This document shows positions 1 through 5,212 of a DNA stretch of 5,212 nt, piece by piece. This DNA is from Nitrospirota bacterium (GTDB lineage: Bacteria > Nitrospirota > Nitrospiria > Nitrospirales > Nitrospiraceae): contig JACPZN010000331.1 in assembly GCA_016195505.1 (NCBI GenBank), positions 1 through 5,212 on the forward strand, written 5' to 3'. The translations under genes and the position numbers were made by a program. Below the pieces are notes generated by a model. That model searched no databases and was not told the DNA's origin. It worked only from the letters and a program-made list of their open reading frames with translations. Within the stretch, counting starts at the first letter, position 1. Each line of letters opens with the position of its first letter.

Positions 1-209
1 AGAGTAATCGTGTAGATGAGATCCTGCCTGGTCGGCCTCGTGACCTGCACATCCACCGGCTGATTGTCTGTGGCAACCGGTTCGTGGTTCTCATAGGTTC
101 CATTCGACGGTGCTGCCGCCGGTTTAGCCTGATGCTTGGGCTCCTCCTGCTGGCAGCCGATGAGGGCGAGCAGCAAGATGATCGCGAAGGAGGTAAACGG
201 CTTCATCAT
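1..209 (-). CDS. RND efflux periplasmic adaptor (membrane fusion) lipoprotein, N-terminal part only
   Basis: The minus-strand frame opens with two ATG codons (209..207 and 206..204) and stays open to the window edge, giving 69 complete codons; the rest of the gene lies outside. The N-terminus has Lys3, a hydrophobic stretch (about residues 8-17) and the lipobox L-I-G-C with Cys19, so it should be cleaved by signal peptidase II and lipid-anchored facing the periplasm. A polar Ala/Pro/Gln/Glu-rich linker follows (about 20-50), then VDVQVTRPTRQDLIYTITL, which resembles the first beta strand of HlyD/AcrA-type adaptors just before the barrel and lipoyl domains. The gene begins 4 bases after the permease stop, so it is almost certainly co-transcribed with it. 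Family role, by inference: bridge the inner-membrane permease to an outer-membrane channel. The lipoprotein call is firm from sequence; the adaptor call rests on the short conserved segment plus context. Confidence 0.82.
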   Translation of the reverse strand, partial: MMKPFTSFAIILLLALIGCQQEEPKHQAKPAAAPSNGTYENHEPVATDNQPVDVQVTRPTRQDLIYTIT

Positions 210-213
210 CGCG

Positions 214-3200
214 CTAAATCTCCTCTGCAGAAGCAGCCGGTGTCGGCGATTCACTGATGTCCATGCGCCGTCCAAGCACCAACGCATGCATCACCGGTAC
301 GACTAAAAGTGTCATCACAGTCGAGGCGGCCAGACCGCCGACGACTGCGCGCGCCAGCGGCACCATCGTCTCGTTGCCTTCGCCGAATCCCAAGGCGAGC
401 GGCAGCAAGCCCAGGATCGTGGCCAGCGCCGTCATGAGGATGGGGCGAATGCGCCGCTGACCTGCTTCCAGCACAGCGCGCTCGGCTGTCGCACCGTTAC
501 GGACCATGCGATTGGCATAATCGACGAGCAGGATGCTATTTGAGACGACGATGCCCATCATCATAAGTGTGCCGATCATCGACTCGACGTTCGCTGAGGT
601 ATTGGTGACATGCAGCATCAGCACGGTACCGATCCAGCCCAGTGGAACGGCGACGAGAATGATGAGCGGATCGATGAACGAGCGGAACAGACCGACCATC
701 ACCAGATAGATCAAAAGTACCGCTAGCGGTAACGCCAAAGCGAAGTTGTTGAAAGCCGAGCGCATGTTGGCGACTTCACCCTTCAGTTCGATGGTGACAT
801 CTTTCGGCAACTTGATCGTTGCGAGGGCCTGCTCGATATCTTGGGCCACCCGTCCCAAGTCGTTGCCGACCGGCGTCACGAGCACATCGATGAGGCGGGT
901 GAGGTCGTAGTGGTCCACACTGTCCGGTCCCGTCTTCATCTCGAGCGACGCCACATCGCGAAGCAGCACCGGCGGACCACGGCGTTCGTCTCCTGAGGCA
1001 TAGAATCCGTTTGACAGATCCATGTTTCGTCCCGCAAACGGCGTGTTCTGGAGCGCGATGGTCGAGCCGCTCGCACCTCCCGTGGTGAGAGAGGAGGTCG
1101 GCCCCAGGGAGGTCCGCGCACCGATGATCGGAATGTTCAGGAGGTCCTCGGTCTTGGTCAGTGACTGCTCCGGATATTGCGCCAGCAGAAAGTAGCCGTT
1201 GGCGGTTTTCGGGTCGAGCCAGTAGTTGGGACTCAGCGCGATATTCGAACTGATGCCGGTAATGACGTCAACAATCACGCGGTCTTGCGTGATGCCGTAG
1301 TAGGCGGCCTTGGTGCGATCTACATTCACGTGTAGCTCCGGATAGTTCTTGCCTTGCTTGATTCGGACATCGACCGTATTCGGCACCTGGGCGATCTTCT
1401 GTTGCATGGCTTCCGCGACGGGGCGGATGAGAGCGAGCGTGGGGCCTTTCACCTGAATGTCGATGGGTGCGCGCAAACCGAAATTCAGCACGTCGCTGAT
1501 GATCCCGCCGGTCTGAAAGCTCACCTCCACGCCCGGGAGAGCCTGGTCGACCTTTGTGCGAAGGGTGGCGATATAGTCGTCGGTCTTGCCTTCGTGGCCG
1601 GTAACGAGATTGACCAGCACGAAGGCGGTGTGGTTGCCGGTGTTCGGTGCAAAGCGAGCCGCATCGCCGAAGTAGAGACCAGTGTTGGAAATGACTTCTT
1701 CCAGGTCCTGTTTGGGGACTGTCTCCTGCACCAGCTTCTCGATCTGGGCCACGATCGCCGTCGTCTTCTCGATCCGCGAACCTTCCGGGGCGCTCACGAC
1801 CATTGTAAAGTTGCCGGCGTCGATTTTAGGGAAGAACTCGGTATGCAGACGCGGGAGGAGCAAAACGCCGGTGCCGATGAGAGCCAGAAGGGCCAGACCG
1901 ATGACGATCGGTTTGAAACGGAGGCTGACACGGAGCAAGGGTTCGTAGATCGCAAGCACGAAGCGGAACCAGTCTTTCTGATCGGCCTCCTCCTGCGAGC
2001 CATTCCCATGTCCTGCCTGATAGAGGCGAGCCAGCATGACTGGCGTCACCGACATCGAAACAGCATAATCGGCGAGCATGGCAAAGGCCACCGTCATCGC
2101 GAGGGGAACGAAAAGGTATTTGATGATGCCGGAGAAAAACATGATCGGAAGATAGACGATCAGAATGCAGATCGTCGCCACGAGAATGGGAAGCGTCAGC
2201 TCGGTTGCGCTGTCTTCGGCGGCAGAGCGTCCGTCTTTGCCCATCTGCAGATGGCGGTGCAGGTTCTCCTGCACGACGATGTTGTTGTCGAGCAGCGTGC
2301 CGATCACGAGCGCCAAGCCGCCGAGGGTCATGATGTTCACCGACTGGCCGGTGAGGTACAGCGCGACGAGTGCGACGGTTAGCGAGAGAGGAATTGCGAG
2401 GCCGACGACGAGCGCGGCCTTGACGCTGCGCAAAAATAGAAAGATCATCAATCCGGCGAGTCCTGCACCCAGCAGACCTTCTTTCTGGAGATTAGCGATG
2501 GCCTGCCGGATATACAGCGACTGATCGTAGAGGAATTTCACCGTCGCGCCGGCAGGAATCTCCGTCAGCTTCGGCAGCTTGGCTCGAATGCCGTCCGTCA
2601 CTTCCAACGTATTCGCGCCTTCCTGCCTCGTGATGGGGATGTACGTCGCTTCGCGCCCGTTCACGCGCACAATCGAAGTCTGAATCGCTGCGCTATCCGC
2701 CGCTGTCCCGATATCGCGCACTAGGATCGGCGTGCCGTTCACGACTTTGATGGGGATGTCGTTGATCTTGTCGACCACGTCAATGAGGCTGTTGGAGTAA
2801 ACGTAATAGTCCAGATCGCCGATCTTGATGTCGCCGGCAGGGATGATGGCGCTTTGCGAGTTGATCGCCTTCACGACATCCGAAGGGGACACGCCACGCG
2901 CCAGCATCCGTTGCTGGTCCATGAAGACGGTGATCTGCCGAACTTTCCCACCCAGGGGCGGGCCGAACGAAATGCCGGGGATCGTCGCAATCTGCTGGCG
3001 GACCGTGAAGTAGGCCAGATCGCGGATTTCTTTTGCCCCAAGCTCCTCGCTGGTCACGGAGAGCAGGCCAACAGGAAGGCTCGACACGCCGAACTTATAG
3101 ACCGACGGCGGATACACACCGGGCGGCAGCAACCGAATAATGCTGTAGGCCAGGCTAGTCAATTCTGACTGCGCCGAGTCGATGCTGTATTCCGGCTGGA

Positions 3201-3480
3201 AGAAGACCTTGATGTAGCTCATGCCCGCGAGCGATTGGGATTCAATGTGCTCGACATAGCTCGCTTCGACGAACCGCTGCTCCATCTTGAGCGTAATCGC
3301 ACCTTCCATCTCGCTCGGGCTCATGCCGCGATAGAAGGTGGTGACGAGGATGGAGGGGATCTTGATTTCGGGGAAGATGTCCACGCGCATCTTTTGGTAC
3401 GAGACGGCCCCCAGCACGAGCGCGATCATGCAGATGGCGAAGACGGCGTAAGGATTCTTGAGGGCTGCGCGGGTCAGCAT
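214..3480 (-). CDS. RND-family efflux permease (AcrB/HAE-like inner-membrane antiporter)
   Basis: Full-length 1088-residue protein; RND permeases are usually about 1030-1070. Layout: TM1 at about 10-30; first periplasmic porter region about 31-335; TM2-TM6 about 336-485; a cytoplasmic linker; TM7 about 524-543; second periplasmic region about 544-905; TM8-TM12 about 911-1069. Family marks include DIFPEIKIPSILVTT near the N-terminus, GLALVIGTLLDNNIVVQEN in TM4, MGIVVSNSILLVDYANRM in TM10 and RRIRPILMTALATILG in TM11. Aligned by eye to AcrB, Asp407 is kept (D398), Asp408 is Asn (N399), Lys940 is Ser (S980), and Arg971 and Thr978 are kept (R1010, T1017), so the proton relay is not the AcrB one. 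Residues about 787-835 form a Gly/Ser/Thr-rich insert between NIPI and PPVLLRDVA. Expected role: trimeric proton-driven export of a small molecule with the downstream adaptor; the substrate cannot be read from sequence. The start ATG overlaps the receiver-gene stop (ATGCTGA), suggesting coupled translation. Confidence 0.95.
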   Translation of the reverse strand: MLTRAALKNPYAVFAICMIALVLGAVSYQKMRVDIFPEIKIPSILVTTFYRGMSPSEMEGAITLKMEQRFVEASYVEHIESQSLAGMSYIKVFFQPEYSIDSAQSELTSLAYSIIRLLPPGVYPPSVYKFGVSSLPVGLLSVTSEELGAKEIRDLAYFTVRQQIATIPGISFGPPLGGKVRQITVFMDQQRMLARGVSPSDVVKAINSQSAIIPAGDIKIGDLDYYVYSNSLIDVVDKINDIPIKVVNGTPILVRDIGTAADSAAIQTSIVRVNGREATYIPITRQEGANTLEVTDGIRAKLPKLTEIPAGATVKFLYDQSLYIRQAIANLQKEGLLGAGLAGLMIFLFLRSVKAALVVGLAIPLSLTVALVALYLTGQSVNIMTLGGLALVIGTLLDNNIVVQENLHRHLQMGKDGRSAAEDSATELTLPILVATICILIVYLPIMFFSGIIKYLFVPLAMTVAFAMLADYAVSMSVTPVMLARLYQAGHGNGSQEEADQKDWFRFVLAIYEPLLRVSLRFKPIVIGLALLALIGTGVLLLPRLHTEFFPKIDAGNFTMVVSAPEGSRIEKTTAIVAQIEKLVQETVPKQDLEEVISNTGLYFGDAARFAPNTGNHTAFVLVNLVTGHEGKTDDYIATLRTKVDQALPGVEVSFQTGGIISDVLNFGLRAPIDIQVKGPTLALIRPVAEAMQQKIAQVPNTVDVRIKQGKNYPELHVNVDRTKAAYYGITQDRVIVDVITGISSNIALSPNYWLDPKTANGYFLLAQYPEQSLTKTEDLLNIPIIGARTSLGPTSSLTTGGASGSTIALQNTPFAGRNMDLSNGFYASGDERRGPPVLLRDVASLEMKTGPDSVDHYDLTRLIDVLVTPVGNDLGRVAQDIEQALATIKLPKDVTIELKGEVANMRSAFNNFALALPLAVLLIYLVMVGLFRSFIDPLIILVAVPLGWIGTVLMLHVTNTSANVESMIGTLMMMGIVVSNSILLVDYANRMVRNGATAERAVLEAGQRRIRPILMTALATILGLLPLALGFGEGNETMVPLARAVVGGLAASTVMTLLVVPVMHALVLGRRMDISESPTPAASAEEI
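220..226 (-). promoter_or_regulatory. Ribosome binding site of the adaptor gene
   Basis: On the minus strand AGAGGAG lies inside the last codons of the permease gene. It is 10 bases from the first ATG of the adaptor gene (209) and 13 from the second (206), which favours the first ATG as start. Confidence 0.55.
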
Positions 3481-4028
3481 CGGACGAGCGCCTCACTGGT
3501 CCGGTTCCACTTCAACCAGAAACTACAGAGATCGCCGACGAATCTGACTAGGTCGTCGAACATGCCGGGCTTCACCACAAAGCCGTTCGCACCGTTGGCA
3601 TAGGCCGAGGCAAGATCGGATGATTTGTCGGAGGTGGTGAACACGACAACAGGGATCGAGGCGAAGCGGGCATCGGATCTGAGCCGAGTGAGGAATTGGT
3701 CACCGCGAGTTTTTTGTAAGTGCCAGTCGAGCAGGATGATGGAGGGCAGGCCTGATTGCTCTCCCTTGCTCGCTGAGGCCCCACAATCAGAATGTGCTCC
3801 CTCAATGCGCGCAGTGGGAGACCAATTCAGGCCGCCCTCTGAGGGAGGAAAGGAGCGAGCTTGGAAGGACGATTGGTGATAACGATCCTCCAGGAAATGG
3901 AACGCCGCCTCCGCGTCCTGCTCCGTATAGAGAGCGACATCGAGTCCGGTCTTTACCAGCGCCAGGCGAAACAGCTCGCACTCCCCGGGGCTGTCGTCTA
4001 TCAACAGAATGGATAGATTAGTTGGCAT
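3474..4028 (-). CDS. Stand-alone response-regulator receiver protein (CheY/Rcp1-like) with an in-frame insertion
   Basis: From the ATG at 4028 this is 184 residues (185 if the adjoining TTG at 4031 is used; a TGA lies a few codons further upstream in frame). Numbered from the TTG: LLIDD gives the acidic pair D12/D13, IILLD gives the phospho-accepting D102, VVFTTSD the switch threonine T132, and VVKPG the lysine K154 after aromatic F151. The whole catalytic set of a receiver domain is therefore present. No output domain follows; the tail ends FWLKWNRTSEALVRC, like small Rcp1-type receivers. These usually have 120-150 residues, and the excess is a segment of about 35 residues (about 58-94) between alpha2 and beta3, encoded by palindrome-rich DNA. 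No good Shine-Dalgarno precedes the start. The stop overlaps the permease ATG by 7 bases, so this is the first gene of the efflux operon. Inferred role: phosphorelay input acting by protein contact; partner and kinase are not in the window. Confidence 0.9.
   Translation of the reverse strand: MPTNLSILLIDDSPGECELFRLALVKTGLDVALYTEQDAEAAFHFLEDRYHQSSFQARSFPPSEGGLNWSPTARIEGAHSDCGASASKGEQSGLPSIILLDWHLQKTRGDQFLTRLRSDARFASIPVVVFTTSDKSSDLASAYANGANGFVVKPGMFDDLVRFVGDLCSFWLKWNRTSEALVRC
3491..3494 (-). promoter_or_regulatory. Weak Shine-Dalgarno of the permease gene
   Basis: GAGG on the minus strand lies 10 bases before the permease ATG at 3480, inside the end of the receiver gene. It is short. Together with the ATGCTGA overlap it suggests that ribosomes finishing the receiver gene help start the permease. 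Confidence 0.35.
3742..3860. repeat. Palindrome-rich element inserted in frame in the receiver gene
   Basis: Two 24-base arms, 3742..3765 and 3816..3839, are inverted copies of each other: both read GAGGGC(A)GGCCTGA(A)TTG, then C or G, then TCTCCC, differing by one indel each way and one mismatch. They are separated by 50 bases. Nested inside are CACAATCAGAATGTG (3782..3796, palindrome with one mismatched pair), TGCGCGCA (3806..3813, perfect), and CTCCC/GGGAG flanks (3797..3801 and 3816..3820). Just outside the right arm, CCCTCTGAGGG (3835..3845) is another palindrome. GCTCGCT at 3768..3774 is repeated inverted at 3854..3860. The segment matches the extra residues in the receiver protein (about 58-94) and contains no stop in that frame. 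The exact ends are uncertain, because the left arm reaches codons of the conserved beta3 strand. Only one copy lies in this window, so the label of mobile or interspersed repeat is inference; the symmetry is directly visible. Confidence 0.6.
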
Positions 4029-4094
4029 CAATAGAAGACATCAGCAGGGATTGTGCCGGGGAGGAGTGGGCAAGTGCCAAGGATGGAATTTTTA

Positions 4095-4103
4095 AGTATA
4101 ACA
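4095..4103 (-). promoter_or_regulatory. Extended -10 promoter for the receiver/permease/adaptor operon
   Basis: On the minus strand TGTTATACT gives a TGn extension followed by TATACT (5 of 6 to TATAAT). At the usual 17-base spacing the -35 position (about 4118..4123) reads AACTCT, a poor match, so the extended -10 would have to carry recognition. Transcription would start near 4088, leaving a leader of about 60 bases before the ATG at 4028. GGCACTTGCC (around 4070..4079) in that leader is a small symmetric site that might be an operator. Confidence 0.4.
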
Positions 4104-4169
4104 GCGCGTTAAGTACGAGAGTTCATCCAATTAGCGAATGACAAATCACGAGTGACTTGGCTTCGGTTG

Positions 4170-4206
4170 GGGAGAAATTCCAGAGGGGAAGGGAGAAATT
4201 CAAGAG
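4170..4206. repeat. Direct repeat of 16 bases with 21-base period
   Basis: GGGAGAAATTCCAGAG at 4170..4185 and GGGAGAAATTCAAGAG at 4191..4206 differ at one base. The 21-base start-to-start distance is two helical turns, putting both copies on the same DNA face, as expected for a dimeric or cooperative DNA-binding protein. No third copy is visible. Confidence 0.6.
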
Positions 4207-4219
4207 TATGTGAGGGAGC

Positions 4220-4234
4220 GAGATTTGAAATCTC
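4220..4234. promoter_or_regulatory. Perfect 15-bp palindrome, possible operator
   Basis: GAGATTTGAAATCTC is two perfect 7-base inverted arms around a central G. The one-base centre makes an RNA hairpin unlikely and suits a DNA-binding dimer. It covers the TTGAAA of the weak plus-strand promoter match (4225..4255), where a bound repressor would block polymerase. The regulator is unknown. Confidence 0.4.
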
Positions 4235-4252
4235 TACAGCACCAGAGACTAT

Positions 4253-4269
4253 AGGTCGTGATCTGACCT
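4253..4269. promoter_or_regulatory. Inverted repeat AGGTC-N7-GACCT, possible operator
   Basis: A 17-bp interrupted palindrome with 5-base arms and GATC in the spacer. It starts within the possible -10 hexamer TATAGG (4250..4255). The short arms leave a fair chance of coincidence. Confidence 0.25.
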
Positions 4270-4350
4270 TATCATCTCGTTCTCAATCACTTACAGAGGA
4301 GTCTGAGGCAGTCGAAACACCGATGAAACCCGATCGGACATGATAGTTCT

Positions 4351-4371
4351 GCCACAGTTTAGCCACACTTT
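4351..4371. repeat. Short tandem repeat GCCACA(G/C)TTT, period 11
   Basis: GCCACAGTTT (4351..4360) and GCCACACTTT (4362..4371) match at 9 of 10 bases and are one helical turn apart. They end shortly before the possible -10 TATGCT (4376..4381), a position where an activator or repressor site would make sense. Short and of uncertain meaning. Confidence 0.35.
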
Positions 4372-4414
4372 TACCTATGCTATGGTGTCCCAAGCTAAGG
4401 GCGGCACGATAAAA

Positions 4415-5212
4415 ATGAGCATTAAGGCTATATCCCAACCAAGGTTCGAAGCTCTTTGTTTCATGCGGCTCGGTAGAGCGAAGCTCATCAGTGAGGAGCG
4501 GGAGTGGTACTCAGATGATAATGAAAATGTACTGGGGGTTATAATCTTTGACAGACCTGACAAGGATTGGGTCTATGTAATCCTTGGAAGGGATGAGGTT
4601 GCTCGGTTCCGTGCTATCGATCAGGAAATCAACTATAAGACCGATGCTGATGCTAGAAAAGCACTGCACGAGAAGATGGAGGAGTACGTTCGGGCTGAGC
4701 AAAGTGTGTTCCCTCAGGGCCTTGAACGAAAAAACCAAAATACCTTTCAAATCTTTAAGGCCACAGGAACCCAAGACAGACTTCATTCTGATTTTATCGT
4801 GCTTGCTGAGTCGAACGGTTACTCACCTGCTAGGGACATTATTAAGGAAATCGCGTACACCTTCGAAGATCCCGATGGGAACTACATCCAACAGTTCCAG
4901 ACGACGGGTTTTGATGCGCGGCTATGGGAGTTATACCTATATGCAAAGTTGCACGAGTTGGATTTTGAGATAGATCGCACCTATAAGGCACCTGACTATG
5001 TATGTTCCAGTTTTTATGGAAACGTTATCATTGAAGCCACAACTGCAAACTCAGAACCGCAGGAAGGGGAGGCAGAAGTTGCCAATTTGCAAGGAGTGGA
5101 ATTGGAGGACTTTGTCGCTATCAAGATTGGAAGCGCACTCTATTCCAAACTTCAGAAGCGTTACTGGGAGAGGCATCATGTAAAAGGCCATCCGTTTGTC
5201 ATCGCAGTAGCT
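4415..5212 (+). CDS. Uncharacterised soluble protein, possible PD-(D/E)xK-nuclease-like core; 3' end outside window
   Basis: The frame is open from 4307 to the window edge with no stop; in-frame ATGs are at 4340, 4382 and 4415. I prefer 4415 because the product then begins MSIKAISQPRFEAL, directly before the well-formed domain; AAGGG lies 13 bases upstream (weak), and the other starts have no ribosome site. At least 266 residues are encoded. Numbered from the ATG at 4382: an alpha/beta N-terminal part ending in VYVILGRDEVARFRAID (64-80), then YTFEDPDGNYIQQFQTTGFDARLWELYLYAKLHE (159-192), then APDYVCSSFYGNVIIEATT (203-221), then KIGSALYSKLQKRYWERHHVKGHPFVIAVA (248-277). PD (D205), IEATT (E218) and the later lysine helix (K248/K256) fit the order of a PD-(D/E)xK nuclease core with the usual ExK lysine replaced or moved. 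No signal peptide or membrane segment. Codon use (many AGA, ATA, CTA, TTA) is unlike the efflux genes. The real coding frame is firm; the nuclease idea is inference. Confidence 0.82.
   Translation, partial: MSIKAISQPRFEALCFMRLGRAKLISEEREWYSDDNENVLGVIIFDRPDKDWVYVILGRDEVARFRAIDQEINYKTDADARKALHEKMEEYVRAEQSVFPQGLERKNQNTFQIFKATGTQDRLHSDFIVLAESNGYSPARDIIKEIAYTFEDPDGNYIQQFQTTGFDARLWELYLYAKLHELDFEIDRTYKAPDYVCSSFYGNVIIEATTANSEPQEGEAEVANLQGVELEDFVAIKIGSALYSKLQKRYWERHHVKGHPFVIAVA

Larger units (their letters stand above)
4029..4414. other. Divergent intergenic region with clustered symmetric sites, no convincing gene
   Basis: Upstream DNA between the minus-strand efflux operon and the plus-strand gene at the right. 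Short open frames exist here (for example plus 4152..4343), but they lack a ribosome site and recognisable protein features. The stretch from about 4170 to 4371 holds a direct repeat, a perfect palindrome, an inverted repeat and a tandem repeat, listed separately. A loose promoter match on the plus strand is TTGAAA (4225..4230) with TATAGG (4250..4255), spacing 19; TATGCT at 4376..4381 is another possible -10. Neither is strong. No rho-independent terminator, tRNA or IS end was seen. Confidence 0.5.

Noticed and set aside
1354..2382. Long plus-strand open frame (342 codons) opposite the permease gene
   Set aside because: It lies wholly antisense to a well-conserved RND permease. The product is rich in His, Asp, Glu and Arg without domain structure, as expected when a GC-rich gene is read on its other strand.
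3766..3860. Insertion in the receiver gene as a complete insertion sequence or pseudogene-causing event
   Set aside because: It is far too short to encode a transposase, no clear target-site duplication was found, and the reading frame and all receiver catalytic residues are intact, so the gene is not annotated as broken.
4060..4085. Possible sigma-54 promoter (TTGGCACTTGCC on the minus strand)
   Set aside because: TGGCAC is present, but the GC element follows immediately instead of at the required GG-to-GC spacing of about 10 bases.
4221..4300. tRNA or small-RNA gene in the intergenic region
   Set aside because: No cloverleaf with a T-arm GTTCRA-type motif could be drawn, and the only perfect inverted repeat has a one-base centre.
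4152..4343. 63-codon plus-strand open frame in the intergenic region
   Set aside because: No ribosome site and low-complexity Arg/Ser/Glu-rich product, with its first part made of the 16-base direct repeat. Nothing supports translation.
4511..5183. Several shorter open frames on both strands at the right end (minus 4511..4786; plus 4584..4973 and 4998..5183)
   Set aside because: They overlap the continuous plus-strand frame 4415..5212, which has coherent protein-like sequence and no stop over more than 260 codons. The short ones are shadows in other frames.

Overview
The window reads as a fragment of a chromosome from a diderm (Gram-negative type) bacterium. The evidence is an RND-type efflux permease next to a lipoprotein adaptor with a clear lipobox, a pair that only makes sense with a periplasm and outer membrane. 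The left three quarters are GC-rich with few A/T-ending codons. The right quarter is clearly more A/T-rich and uses many AGA, ATA, CTA and TTA codons. I cannot name the genus from the sequence. A Nitrospirota- or Acidobacteria-like source is only an impression.

Positions 1 to about 4028 hold a three-gene unit on the minus strand, read right to left. It starts with a stand-alone CheY/Rcp1-like receiver protein (3474..4028). A full-length RND permease follows (214..3480), overlapping the receiver gene in an ATGCTGA junction. The start of a membrane-fusion (adaptor) lipoprotein gene (1..209, cut by the window edge) comes 4 bases after the permease stop. The overlap and short gap imply one mRNA and translational coupling. 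An extended -10 promoter (TGTTATACT) lies about 70 bases upstream of the receiver gene. The likely product is a two-part inner-membrane/periplasm efflux machine plus a phosphorylatable receiver. No histidine kinase, DNA-binding regulator or outer-membrane channel gene is visible here.

Positions 4029..4414 form a divergent intergenic region without a convincing gene but rich in small symmetric elements: a 16-bp direct repeat with a 21-bp period, a perfect 15-bp palindrome, a 17-bp inverted repeat and a short tandem repeat. From 4415 (or 4382 or 4340) to the right edge, one uninterrupted plus-strand frame encodes at least 266 residues of a soluble protein. It looks like an uncharacterised family with a possible PD-(D/E)xK-nuclease-like core, and it runs off the window.

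The points most worth a second look are: (1) a palindrome-rich, in-frame insertion of roughly 35 codons inside the receiver domain, resembling a protein-coding palindromic repeat element; (2) an RND permease whose proton-relay positions differ from AcrB (D-N instead of D-D, S instead of K); (3) a roughly 49-residue Gly/Ser/Thr-rich insert in its periplasmic part; (4) the partial right-hand gene, which differs in composition from its neighbours.
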